Shown one piece after another: positions 31,601 through 42,352 of a stretch of DNA of 64,000 nucleotides. The stretch is taken from positions 2,542,001-2,606,000 of the forward strand of contig CM074704.1 of NCBI GenBank assembly GCA_037367355.1. Reading direction: 5' to 3'. The DNA comes from Neoscytalidium dimidiatum. Taxonomy: Eukaryota > Ascomycota > Dothideomycetes > Botryosphaeriales > Botryosphaeriaceae. The notes under the pieces are model-generated. The model saw only the letters and a list, made by a program, of their open reading frames with translations. It was not told where the DNA came from and did no database searches. Made by a program: the position numbers and the translations under genes. Within the stretch, counting starts at the first letter, position 1. Each line of letters opens with the position of its first letter.

Positions 31601-34170
31601 ATGAGCTCTACTACCGTCCATTCCATCGCTGGTGATGGCGTTTACCTTGGCGTGTGGACCAACTGGTCTCGCGGCCGAATACTCGGTTGCACCATCACGT
31701 TGTCACATCGTGACGGTGGCCTGCTTCTCGCCTTCATAGCATTATTCGTTACCATTGTCGGCACATCATTCTGGCGCATCTCCTGCATAATCTTTCATTA
31801 CACCCGCTCAACTTCGTCGCCGCAAGACGGTCTGTACCACCAGCAACAAGTCATCCTGCGCAACTCCGGAAATGGGTTCAACGGGTTTTTGAGTCTCGTC
31901 CAAATGCTTCGGGCGTGGCGTCGTCGAGCCGAGAGCCCTTGGCGGCGGACTCTCCCTTTGATCTTGTACTCGGTCTTGGTGTTGAGCGCCTTCGCCATCG
32001 CCGGAGTGTTCTCATCCCGCGTCTCGACACTGACAGGGGATGAGGTGCTCATCTCGAGCGACAACTGCGGCCAGACGTACGTGCCTCAAGGGGTGAATCT
32101 GACAGAGCAGTTGCGCGTGTACCAGCCATACCTGTCGCAGCGTCTAGTCGCGAACGCCGACTACGCACAGCAGTGCTATGCGGAGGCCAGCAGCACTTCG
32201 GGGGAGAACTGCGCCATGTTCGCGAAGCAGAAGCTGACCCCGCAAACCGTCCTCCACAATGCCAGCTGCCCGTTCGAGGACAGGATCTGCAAGAGTGCCG
32301 ACGCCAACCTCTACATCGACACGGGATATATCAACAGCCACGAACACCTCGGACTAAACACGCCGCCAGACAGACGGTTCTTGTACAGAGAGGTGATTCA
32401 CTGCGCCCCGCTTGCCACGGAAGGATACAAGCAGCCATACACCGGGTCCGATGGCGATCCGTACATGCGATACTACTACGGGGAACGGATACGCGCGGCC
32501 GCCGGGGACGGCAACTACACCTACGAGTACTCAGCCGAAGATCCCCAGGAACTGCTCCGATCCAAGAACACGACCACCGCGTTCGCCGACTACAGCGCCT
32601 TTGCCGACTACAGTCTGGGGTAAGCATCGCTTCCGGTCCACAACAAACCCGTCTGTTTTTTTTTTTTTTAAGAAAAAAAAAGAAGAAGAAAAAGAAACGG
32701 GGAAGCCCAACCGCACGGGGGGGAAATGAATGTAACTGAAATCTGATCTCGATAGCACCATGGTCGCCTACGGCACCAACAGCACCGAAGCAAGCCCCTA
32801 CTCCGACTTCGACCCCGTCCCCGAGCTCCGCCGCCCGGACGCCGACGTCGTCCTCTTCTTCCTGTCCGCCAACGCCGTCCGCTACCCGCAGCCGGTCGAC
32901 GACCCGTGGTACGCGGCGCACACGCCGGCCGGCACCCTCAGCCGCTCCGGCTCCGGGTCAGACGACGGCAGCGGCGGCGGCACGCCCGTCTACGTGCGCG
33001 ACGAGCCGGCCACGGTGCTGGGCTGCGCGATGAACAGCCAGTTCTGCAACCCGAACGAGCCCGAGGTCGGCGGCCGCTGCCCGCCGCTCGCGGGGTACCT
33101 GCGGGCCAGCCGCCTGGCCAACTACATCTGGTCGAGCATGGAGCAGTTCTACGTGTTCCGATGGGGCGTGAGTCTCTGATTTCCTACTTCATCCTCGTTT
33201 CCCCCCTCTCTCCTTTTTCTGCCCCATAGGATTCGGAAAGACCTCAGACATCCTTCCTTCCTTCTCTCCCTCCCCCCCCCCCCCCCCTTTTCCCCCCAGA
33301 TCCACTCGCGCGCTGACGTGCCAACCCCCATCGTCCACAACGCCGCAGTACGACACCTACGACTACGCGTCCTTCGACGTCCGCGCCGTGGTCCGCGACC
33401 TGGGCACCACCGCGCTGCCCTCGCGCTTCAGCCTCTCCAGCGGCATCCAGGGGCCCCTGCCCCCGACGCAGTGGCAGGCCGACGTCCGGCACTGGCACGC
33501 GACGTCGCTCGCCTCGCTGCAGGGGGCCTTCGTCGACGTGGCGGCGGGCCCGCCGACGGCGGAGCTGCGCGCGCCCGGGTGGACGGTGCCGCCGCGCAAC
33601 GCGTCGGAGCGGCGGCTGTGCGCGAGCCAGAAGGTGCGCGCGGCGCGGTACGCGTCGTTCAGCGGGCTGGGGCTGGGCGTGATCTTCGGCGTGGGCGGGG
33701 CGGTGGTGGTGCTGGGGTGGGTGGTGGAGGGGCTGCTGGGGCGGTGGTGCCGCAGGGGGAGGACCGGGGATGGGGAGGGGGAGGGGGAAGAAAAAGAGGA
33801 TAGTGGGACGGAGGGGAGCAGGGGAGGGAGAGGGAAGTATTATAAGTGGCTGGAGTGGTGTTCGCACGAGACGCTGCAGCTGCAGCGGCTGGCGCACGAG
33901 GAGCTCGGCATTGCCACTTGGTCCGGGACCGCTGATGCGAACCCCGTGACTAAGAAGGGCGAGAGGTTGGGCGTGCTGGATATCAGCGATCCTGGACATC
34001 CAAGGCTCGTGGCCCCATTGCGGGGAAGCGCGCCAACGTCGAGCCCATCGACTCCAACAAAAGCGCTGAGTGTGCGTGAGGCAAAAGATAACAACGTAGT
34101 CGTCACTAATGAGCGGGCTAACGAAGGATCGGTGGCGGAGGAATTGTCGATGGAGAGGACGCCGGAATGA
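31601..34170 (+). CDS. Hypothetical three-helix fungal membrane protein
   Basis: Three exons: 31601-32619, 32756-33167 and 33349-34170 (750 residues). The introns (GTAAGC..TAG, 136 bp; GTGAGT..CAG, 181 bp) keep the frame. Three hydrophobic helices are visible: about 40-65, 118-138 and 582-607. The ~440-residue loop between helices 2 and 3 has many cysteines and N-glycosylation sequons (NLTEQ, NASC, NYTYE, NTTT, NSTE, NASE), so it is probably extracellular or luminal. The C-terminal ~140 residues are hydrophilic, with an acidic Glu/Gly linker and a Ser/Thr-rich end, probably cytosolic. Large proteins of this layout are common in Sordariomycetes and lack an assigned function; I recognise no catalytic motif. 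Intron 1 holds a poly-T/poly-A pair and intron 2 a run of about 15 C. Confidence 0.75.
33272..33286 (+). repeat. Poly-C run in an intron
   Basis: About 15 consecutive C residues, followed by TTTT and six more C, within intron 2 of the membrane-protein gene; prone to sequencing error. Confidence 0.85.
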
Positions 34171-35865
34171 TAGGCAGTACCTGGAGGAGGTATATTGCTA
34201 GCCGTGCGTATTGTAGAAGTTAGAAAGGAGGATACGGTTCAAAAATCTGCACAGGTTCTTCCCATTTACACGCCAGGCGCACCGCGGTCAGCTGCATTCC
34301 CCAAGATCAATGTGAAGGCCCTGTAACCTTTCAGCCGAATTCATCTACCTCGTATATGTCAACTGGTTCAGCGTTGGGCAACGATTAGTCGAGGAGAATA
34401 CAAGAGCCGTGATCAGGCGTGCTTCGTAATCCAGGACCCCTCGATTGGATCTGTAAGAATTCGTACTGTTCATTTCAGTAGCAGAAACCCCAAGATCATT
34501 CAGCCCAGCTCTTTACTGTTTCCGCAGAGCGAAATCTACGAGCCCAAACTTCGACACCAACTACAGTGCCGCGACGACGATCCTTCTCCCTTCGCATGTA
34601 GCGCGGATGTGGCATCCGCGTCACCAGGCTCGAGGCCGTGTCATCAGCCCAAAAGCTCAGGTCGGTCGGTCGGTCGGTCAGTCAGTCGGTTGCTCCAGCG
34701 CAACGCGTCAAAGCGTACTCCTCCAAATCCAAGCCACGCCTGTCCCCATCATCTCTCGAACCCGCACGTCCGCATCCTACAACCAGAACGTCCCGCGTTA
34801 GCACTTCTGATCCCCAAGACCACGCCTCTCCATCATCACCACCAGCCGCGCACACAACACCTCCCGATGAAAAGCACCCAGTTTCTTCAATCAGAGTCCC
34901 AGTTATAAGCAGCGACAGCCCCGCCACTCGGCTCCATCGAGCAAGAGCGAGGCCATACCTTTTCCGGCTCTTCCTATAATTGTATTTTTGCGGGTACACA
35001 GCAATGTTCTCATCATTTGAAGACCAGGTCTTTTCTCTTTTTTTTGTCCTCTCAAGGAAGGTTCCGGATTTGATGTGCTGGGCGGCGGTGGTGGTAGACG
35101 AATCCACAAGGGAAAGGTGCCGGCTTACATTCGTTGTATGCTGGGGCCAGCCCGCCGTCGTCGTTGTTAGTTGTCGGTCATCTTTTAATCGGCGGACGAA
35201 CGGACGGACGACCCCAGATCCTTCGGTTCATCGGTGCGGAAGCATTGTTACGTGAGGCGACGTTGATGATGCTGTGCGGGCATGCGTTGTGGTGCGGAAG
35301 AAAGACGCGAGGTGCGCGGCCGCGAAAGAAAAAAGATGACGGACGGTCGGACCCGCCTTCGGCGTCGGGGAAACACTTCACCGACAATCACCCGCGATGC
35401 TCTCAACACACTATGATACATAGGGGTCACTTACGCACAGGGAAGAGGCACATTTTTTTTTTTTTTCTAATAATCTAGATGATATTGCTGCAGCACTGGT
35501 ATCTAAGGTGTCAGCTCATTTGCCAACCTGGGTGCCACGTATGCCAAACCCGCTTTGCCAGTTGTAAAAACCCACAAAAGCTCAATAAGAGAATGTCAAA
35601 TCCACCCTCGCTCTGTGCACTCATGAACCGTATGAACACCACCAATGCAAACTTCATCTTCGTGTGTACTCCTGCCAAGTCCGTCTCACCCATTTTGGAG
35701 TCTCTGAAAACTCCGTCCGTGATATCCTCTCAAATCAAAACAAGAGAATGACAAGTCGTTGCAGTCCGACTTTGTGTAATCCGATCCGCCGTATGAAAGC
35801 CGAACTCCATCCGTGAATTACTCCACTGTATGGTTGTGTGTGAACCGCGCTTCGTTCCCGTCTTC
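34171..35865. other. 1.7-kb intergenic region between convergent genes
   Basis: Includes the GGTC tandem repeat listed separately and a T-run near 35453-35466. No coding frame I can support; the stretch near 35700-35865 probably holds the 3' UTR of the minus-strand Fun30 gene. Confidence 0.45.
34660..34690 (+). repeat. GGTC/AGTC tetranucleotide repeat
   Basis: Seven or eight copies of a GTCG/GTCA unit in tandem in intergenic DNA. Confidence 0.85.
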
Positions 35866-38800
35866 TCACTCCGCCATCTCAATACCTTTTCCCTCCAACA
35901 TGCTCTTGAACAAGTCCTTCGCATCGCCACCTTTCTTCAGCTGCTCCAGCCTGCCGTCCTCTTTCAACTTCTTGAACATATCATCCGCCAGCGCCTTAGC
36001 GGCCTTCTTCTCCGCAGCCTCGCCAGAAGAAGCACCGACACCCTCGTCAGAGGTGCCAGGCACACCTGCGATGCGCTCGTCCATCGCGAGCTTGGACTTG
36101 CCCAGCGCGTGGATCTGCTCCTCGATTGTACCCTCGGTGATGAGGCGCACGACCTCCACATCACGGGTCTGACCGACACGGTGAGCGCGGCTCTCAGCCT
36201 GCAGATCCTCCTGCGGGTTGTACTGCTCGTCGAAGATGAGCACCTTGTTCGCTGGAGTGAGGTTAATACCAGTGCCACCCGTCTTCGTCGACAACAAAAA
36301 GACCGGGATTGTCCCGTCTTCGTAGAACAGGTCGATGATGCCCTGACGCTGCCATGTGGGCGTGCTGCCGTCCATGCGAAGGTAAGGGATGTTCTCATCT
36401 TCCATCGCCCTCTGTATGATGTTAAGCGTCTTCACCCATTGGGAGAAGATCAGAACGCGATCGCCGTTCTCGCACCAGTGCCGGACGAGCTCGCGCATTT
36501 TGAGGATCTTGCCGGACTTGTACCACAGCTCTTGAGGGACTTGATACTTCTCCCGAAACTCCGAATCCTCCGCAAGCTTCTCAATCTCATCAGCGATATC
36601 AGAATCCTTCATCCAAAGAAGCTCGTGGAGCTTGCCCAGGCTGTTCTTCTTATCCTTTGGAAAGGCCTTTACAAAATCCTCGGCCATTTCGGAGAGCTTC
36701 TCATCGTCATAAAAGGTACGGGTGGCCATCAAAGGGTGAACGGCAGCTTGACGGAGTTGGACGGTCACATTGGCATCGCTATCATTGGGAACTCCGGCCT
36801 CTCTGTCGAGCAGGACCTGGACTTGCCTTGCCAGCAACGCGTCATACACCTCCTTCTGCTCCGGAACCATATCGCACAACACCTTATTCACCGTTTTCTT
36901 GGGAAGATGTTGTCCAAGAACCTGCTCCTTTTTCCTGCGGAGAATGAACGGGGTCATCATGGTACGAGCGCGAGTGGTGCGTTGAGCAGAGAGCAGACTC
37001 GCATGGCTGTCCTCGTTGGTCTTGGCCTTCTTCTTGAAGATGTAATCGAGGTTCTCCTGGTGATTCTCGAACATCTTCGGTGAAAGGAAAGCCAAGATCG
37101 AGACAAGTTCTTGAAGGTTGTTCTGAATTGGGGTTCCGGTGAGTAACAGTCGGAGCTCGGCTGGGATGCGCATCAGGTATTTATACACCTTGGTATTCTT
37201 GCTCCTCAACTTGTGACCTTCGTCAAAGACGCAAACGGTTGGGTTGAGCTTGCGCAGGAATTTGTTCTCGACATCATGGGTGGTACATTCGTAGGTGGTT
37301 ACAATGACGTTGATCTTGTCAATGTTCTCAAGAATACGCGCCTTCATCGCGGGCCTCTCGTTCTGATTGCCAAAGAAGGGTTCGACGCAGAGCTTTGGAG
37401 AAAAGTTTCTGAACTCACGAAGCCAGTTCTCCAGGGTTGAGTTGGGCACAACGACGAGGTGAACACCCTTCTGGCCCGTCTCGTAGAGGTACGACAAAAA
37501 TGCAATGACTTGACAGGTCTTACCGAGACCCATGTCATCGGCAAGAATGCCCGAAATGCGACGCCTCCACAGAATGCTAAGCCAATTCAGGCCAACGATT
37601 TGATAGTCTTTCAAAACTACATCCTCGCTCATGATGGCTGGCTTGCCCAATCGCTGGGTGGTGGACGTAACGACATCGTCGTCGTCTTCAGGGTCTGCAG
37701 AGGAGCTCGGAGTGCCAATACCAGAGTCGTTCTTGGGGTCATCGAAGTTCAGGATGCTCAACTCCTTGCCATCAGCACGGGAAGTGTGGAATCCAAGGCG
37801 CTTCATATCTGCGAGGATTGGTTGACCAAGCCCTTTGCACTCTGTGACGAGCTGATCAACAGATGCATAGGAAGCCCACATCCTCTCAGTGGGGTCCAAG
37901 AGCTTGTCACCCGTGGTGCGATGGTTCTTCTTCGGCTTGCCGGCCTTGGTCAACTCCGGCTGCTTCATGTCGACAAGGCGCACTGCATCCAGGCTCTTGA
38001 AAGGCCGCTTGGTCAGGACGAACTCACACTCCTCCAAGGGCTTGTCCGAAAGGTCAGCAAGATCCTGCGCCGAACACTGGTTGATGTAAGCCAAGAGGCT
38101 CTCAGAGGTCTCCTGAGCAGCCTCGTCGTCACTTTGCTCTTCGCTCATCTCAACATCAGAGTCATCTTCATCAGAATCAATCGTGACCATCTTCTTCTGA
38201 CGAGGAGCGGGTGCCGGCTTCTGTGGAGTGAGTGCTGCAAACGAGCTAGACGGGCTTGCAGCTCTACGGCCCTTCACCAAACGACGGCGTGGCTTGACCG
38301 GAGACGGGTCGACGGAGGCGGAATCGTCAGAAATGTCCAGAGGCTGGGTGATGTTGGACCATTTCTCATGAATCGACTTCTTCTCGACCTTCGAGACCTG
38401 GTTGGAGCTTCGTTTCGAGGTAAGTGAAGGAGTGGGCTTCAACGCCGCGTTGTTCGAAGATTTGGAGCGCTTGACAGGTGAATTGTCATCATCTGCAGTG
38501 AGATCAATCATTTCCTGGTCATGCTGGGCGTCCTTGGCGCCCTGGGCCTCCTCCAATTCGACAATGTAAGCCATGGCATCGTCCACGCTGCCTCTCTTCA
38601 CCCGAAGCGCCTTCACAAGGAGCTCGATTGACACGTCAGGGTAGACAATGAGCATGCGCTTGACCTTCTGTCTCTGGAGAAAGTCCGGAACGTCGTCCAA
38701 TGTCATCTTCTTTTCCACAGGCTGAGCGCGCGACGGTGCGGTCTGGCGGGGTGCGGGGCGAGGTCTCTTGGAGGCTGAGGAGTAGGCGTTGGCCATGTCA

Positions 38801-39378
38801 TCGGCTGAACGCTTCTGAGGGAGGCCAGTGTAGGTGAACTGCGCCATTGCCTGCTGAAAAGGTGAGGGCGCGGCGGGGTTGGTGGATTTCGACTTGCTGT
38901 GGAAGCGCGACTGCGGGATATCTGACTTTGAAGCGGCGAGTTCGTCTTCCGACGAACTAGCAATCGGCGGATCGTCGTCGAAGCTGCCCTCGGTGACGGT
39001 AGGTATGGGGTTTGGCCGGGTGTTGGAGTTAGCTGACGCAGTGCCCTTGGAGAAAAATGTCCGAGGGGAGGGTGAGGTTGCGGTAAATTGAGATTGGGCG
39101 ACAGGCGATGAGGCGGGGACCTGGACAATGGCGTCGGGGTCGGCGCGGCGGGCAAGAGGAGTGTCGAGAATCTGGGTCGGCTGGGTGACCTGCGGCGGCG
39201 CGGGAGAAAAGTAGGGCGAAGGTTGGGTTGCGTTCGCAGGGTTGTACGGGTGGGTAAGCGGCATGGTTGCGACTGTGTCGTTGGCGAAGAGCTCGTCACC
39301 ACTGTCGTGCGGCGAGTGGCACATCCTGCCGCTACGAAGAGGCCTGTCGGGGGAGTCTGTTATGGGGTCACTCTCCAT
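35866..39378 (-). CDS. fun30: Fun30/SMARCAD1-type SNF2-family chromatin remodeller
   Basis: Single uninterrupted exon, stop at 35868-35866; 1,170 residues from the ATG at 39378, whose context (CACCATGG) is much better than that of the in-frame ATG at 39501, which would add 41 residues. Order of domains: a disordered Ser/Pro-rich N-terminus; a CUE-like ubiquitin-binding helix bundle near 228-278 (VPDFLQRQKVKRMLIVYPD); acidic and basic linkers; the SNF2 ATPase with LKDYQIVGLNWL and Walker A ILADDMGLGKT (about 614), the DEGH box (about 719; DEGH rather than DEAH is typical of this subfamily), LLLTGTPIQNNLQEL; and the helicase C domain with VLIFSQWVKTL, YLRMDGST, STKTGGTGINL (about 1031) and SRAHRVGQTRDVEV. 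Fun30 proteins are nuclear ATP-dependent remodellers acting in heterochromatin silencing and DNA-end resection. Divergently arranged with VMA21. Confidence 0.95.
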   Translation of the reverse strand: MESDPITDSPDRPLRSGRMCHSPHDSGDELFANDTVATMPLTHPYNPANATQPSPYFSPAPPQVTQPTQILDTPLARRADPDAIVQVPASSPVAQSQFTATSPSPRTFFSKGTASANSNTRPNPIPTVTEGSFDDDPPIASSSEDELAASKSDIPQSRFHSKSKSTNPAAPSPFQQAMAQFTYTGLPQKRSADDMANAYSSASKRPRPAPRQTAPSRAQPVEKKMTLDDVPDFLQRQKVKRMLIVYPDVSIELLVKALRVKRGSVDDAMAYIVELEEAQGAKDAQHDQEMIDLTADDDNSPVKRSKSSNNAALKPTPSLTSKRSSNQVSKVEKKSIHEKWSNITQPLDISDDSASVDPSPVKPRRRLVKGRRAASPSSSFAALTPQKPAPAPRQKKMVTIDSDEDDSDVEMSEEQSDDEAAQETSESLLAYINQCSAQDLADLSDKPLEECEFVLTKRPFKSLDAVRLVDMKQPELTKAGKPKKNHRTTGDKLLDPTERMWASYASVDQLVTECKGLGQPILADMKRLGFHTSRADGKELSILNFDDPKNDSGIGTPSSSADPEDDDDVVTSTTQRLGKPAIMSEDVVLKDYQIVGLNWLSILWRRRISGILADDMGLGKTCQVIAFLSYLYETGQKGVHLVVVPNSTLENWLREFRNFSPKLCVEPFFGNQNERPAMKARILENIDKINVIVTTYECTTHDVENKFLRKLNPTVCVFDEGHKLRSKNTKVYKYLMRIPAELRLLLTGTPIQNNLQELVSILAFLSPKMFENHQENLDYIFKKKAKTNEDSHASLLSAQRTTRARTMMTPFILRRKKEQVLGQHLPKKTVNKVLCDMVPEQKEVYDALLARQVQVLLDREAGVPNDSDANVTVQLRQAAVHPLMATRTFYDDEKLSEMAEDFVKAFPKDKKNSLGKLHELLWMKDSDIADEIEKLAEDSEFREKYQVPQELWYKSGKILKMRELVRHWCENGDRVLIFSQWVKTLNIIQRAMEDENIPYLRMDGSTPTWQRQGIIDLFYEDGTIPVFLLSTKTGGTGINLTPANKVLIFDEQYNPQEDLQAESRAHRVGQTRDVEVVRLITEGTIEEQIHALGKSKLAMDERIAGVPGTSDEGVGASSGEAAEKKAAKALADDMFKKLKEDGRLEQLKKGGDAKDLFKSMLEGKGIEMAE

Positions 39379-39854
39379 GGTGAGGTGAGGCTGGCGGTCG
39401 CAAGAGGGTTGGACGTCCAAGTCGAGGTGACGATCAAGCGCTCGAGGCGCAAAGCAGCATGAATGAGCGCAGACCGTGCGAGCTCCAGTGCGCGCCGACA
39501 AAGGGATTGTACCAAGGATGCAAGGCGGGCGGAGGAGCTAAGCTGTCGGATCGAAGCGCAACGGGGGGTGTCGGTGAAGAGAAAAAGAGAGAGGCGCGGG
39601 TACAAAAGAAACGCGGTTTCGCGTGCAAGGGTCCGGGCGGGCGGCGCTCAATCCCTGCTCGCCGGACGTCACGACCGCGCGCGCCCCCGGGGTCTTGGCG
39701 CGCTTTTTGACGCGCCCCGGCAGGCAGCAATCAGGCCCTGCGCCCATGGCAGCCATTGAACCGTCGCGCCCGCCCCAATATCGGAAGCCGGTGCATAACA
39801 TCTCGACCGCCCCATCGCAACATCTCAGTCTCGCTTGCTCCCGCCTCCTCGAGG
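39379..39854. promoter_or_regulatory. Shared divergent promoter region of fun30 and vma21
   Basis: The 476-bp spacer separates two start codons on opposite strands. It is GC-rich and contains no convincing TATA box, so transcription of the two genes probably starts from a common nucleosome-depleted region. This is inferred from layout only. Confidence 0.5.
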
Positions 39855-40486
39855 ATGACTTCGCGAAGGATCGTCTCGACGGAGAAGACGCTCCTCGATC
39901 AGGACGACCCAGCCGCGCCGGGCAGTGCGCCGCAGGCTGGCAACAGCAACATCACGCCTGCAGTGCCTCCGTGAGTTTCACCCTGTTGTTTTAATCTGTC
40001 CTGCAGTGCGTGAGCTCGTTCCCTTTTCTGCCTCTCCCATCGCACCGTCACCTCTACACATGCATGCAGTTACGTTTCCATAGCAGTAGACTAATGTGCG
40101 CGCGACTCTGGTTATCCGCATGGGTGTGTGCAGTGCCGTTATCGCCAAGTTATTAGGCTTCACGTTTGCCATGATCACGCTACCCATTGGCACCTACTTC
40201 ATGACGGTGAACACGATATTCAAAGGTAAGTCATCACATCACGGTCATCCTCGATCGTGAAAACGCCACAGTTCCTCTGTTATCAGCGTGACCAAAAGCA
40301 CAAAGATTAATCAATAATGCTCTTGCTGACATCTGAATTTTTCTCAATCAAGGAAACTCCACCTTTGCCGGCGGTCTCGCCGCAATCATGGCCAACGTGG
40401 TTCTCGTTGCCTATGTCATTGTCGCGATGAAGGAGGATCAATCTGACAGGCTCGAGGCTGAAGCCAAGGAGAAGAAGGCCAGATAA
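39855..40486 (+). CDS. vma21: Vacuolar ATPase assembly membrane protein Vma21
   Basis: Three exons: 39855-39970, 40134-40225 and 40353-40486 (113 residues), with split codons at both joins. Vma21 is an ER membrane chaperone that assembles the Vo sector of the V-ATPase. Family features are the N-terminal SRRIVSTEKTLLDQDD, two transmembrane helices (AKLLGFTFAMITLPIGTYF and GLAAIMANVVLVAYVIVAM) separated by the TVNTIFKGNST loop, and a charged lysine-rich tail (EDQSDRLEAEAKEKKAR) ending in a dilysine-type KKAR that fits ER retention. Length is normal for fungal Vma21. Introns are 163 and 127 bp, somewhat long for this window. Confidence 0.95.
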
Positions 40487-41329
40487 AGTTCGCTGCCCGG
40501 CCGGCGTCATCCACGCATACCCGCTTACAGCCGGGGAGAGTCCGGATCTGAGAGCGCACGAAAGAGTGGATTGATGTTTCACTGCGGCATGAATGGCGAA
40601 CAAGTTCTTTCTGGAAAAGAGCGTATTATCCTTGAGACGGGCGATGAAAAAGCCTCAAATTCAACTGTACCACGGTGCTCCAATTGTGTGTCGGTTTTTC
40701 TAGCATGTTCCCACAACACGAAACTCAAAACCAGCACACGAGACAAACCCTCAATCATCGCCTTGCAGTGATCGAAGCCCTGCCTCAGTGCAAAAAAAAA
40801 AAAAAAAAAAACCATGCTCGACCCAATAATGAGAGACCCTTGCTAGAAATGTCGCAGAGTAGGGAACCGAAACGCGTCTGTAAGTAAAAGCAAATAAAGC
40901 ACGTAATTGCGCGCCGGTGTGGTTTGCAGGTTCCTTCATCCGAGTTGCATCTAATAACGGCTAATAACATCTTCTCTAACTAGCAACAACCATCATCACC
41001 GGAGCAACATTTATCGCATTCCGAGTAAGTCGGTACAGTACCGCAATTGCCAAGCGATCCAGCTGAAATGCAACACTGATGTCCAATTAGCCTCACACTA
41101 ACAATGCTGCTGTTAATCAGCGGTATATTCCTTACTAGATCGCTCGGTGTGCAGACTTGCTAAGCGCTTATCAAGGCGATATAGGTAAGAAGGATAGAAA
41201 GGATGGTCTTCATTGTGGACGGAGGATATTTCTTTATCGTGGGTGCTTTTTCAATGTTTTCAAAGGTAAGAGAACGGGTTGATCAGTCGGTACGGATTTG
41301 ATGGAATACGCATTTATATATAAATGAAA
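40487..41329. other. Transition from gene space to the AT-rich block
   Basis: 3' flank of vma21. A poly-A run of about 19 lies at 40792-40810. CA and TG dinucleotides are still common here; they vanish from about 41,330 on, so the compartment border lies near 41,300. No gene seen. Confidence 0.55.
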
Positions 41330-41745
41330 TATCTTTAATAAACTACTACTCTAGTATTACCCATCTAAGAGCGGGGTAGAAGAACTAAATTATTTTAGCT
41401 ATTAAACTAGCGTTAAGTTAATAAATTAAAGAGGTATTTATAGTATCTATTATAAATAAACCGAGACTTTATATAATAAGATAATATATTCTAGAAATAT
41501 ACTTACTTAACGCTCGTATTTTCCTTATAACTAAACTACTATTAACTATAATTATTTTTAAACGTTCGTACTTACTATTATTATTTACTTTTTTAGCTAT
41601 AGTTTTATAGTACTTAAAAATTATCTTATTACTAAACTAATAGTATATAAGTACTTATAGTTCTTATTTATATATATAATTAATAGCTTTAGTATAGTTT
41701 AATAGAGTAGTAGTAGGCTTTAATTTCTTATTAGTATAAAATACT

Positions 41746-42352
41746 TATAACGACGGAGCCTCTACTACTAGGCTTTAAAGTTACTTAGTAGGTTTAAGTT
41801 TATTAAAGAGTTTATACTAAAGACGAGGAAAAGAAAGTAATAATAAAATAAGAAGTTATATAATATAGAAGTTTAGTAGGCCTTATTACTTCTAAGTTAA
41901 TATAATATTAAATTAGAACTTTAAATTTAACTATAAGAATTAAAATACTATCTAATAAGCGTATCTATATACTTATAGAAAAGCTATAATAATCTAGAAA
42001 TTAAAACGACTATTAGATTAGTCGTAGTATAAGATTATTTTAAATATTAGATTAGTACTAAGACTTTTAATTCTTAAGTAGACTTAGTAAGTTCTACGTA
42101 ATCTAAGTACTTAACGCCTTATTTTTAGAATCCGCCTTTTACTAATACTAGCGGACGATATTACTACTATACTCTTATTCTATAGTACTTACTTTTATTA
42201 CTTTTCTACTTTCTATCTACGTAGTTCTTTATCTTCTACGAGTTCTTTATTAGATCGTACTTTCTTTCTAATTACTACGCCTATAGGCGTCTTTTCTATA
42301 TAAACTCGCGGCCTTCGTAGCTATAAAGCTTATATATTCTAGAGTTCGTAAT
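41746..42352 (-). repeat. LTR of the gypsy family (copy A)
   Basis: Shares its sequence with 60016-60598 and 60798-61391. On the element strand the unit would start TATTACGAAC (originally TG) and end CGTTATA (originally CA), with both ends changed by RIP. Borders are estimated from where the three copies agree. Confidence 0.6.

Noticed and set aside
33244..33999. A 251-codon minus-strand frame over exon 3 of the membrane protein
   Set aside because: Antisense shadow, rich in Arg and Pro, and it would include intron poly-C sequence.
35830..37083. A 417-codon plus-strand frame over the 3' part of the Fun30 gene
   Set aside because: It is antisense to the helicase domain, whose motifs are unmistakable; a mirror effect of codon bias.
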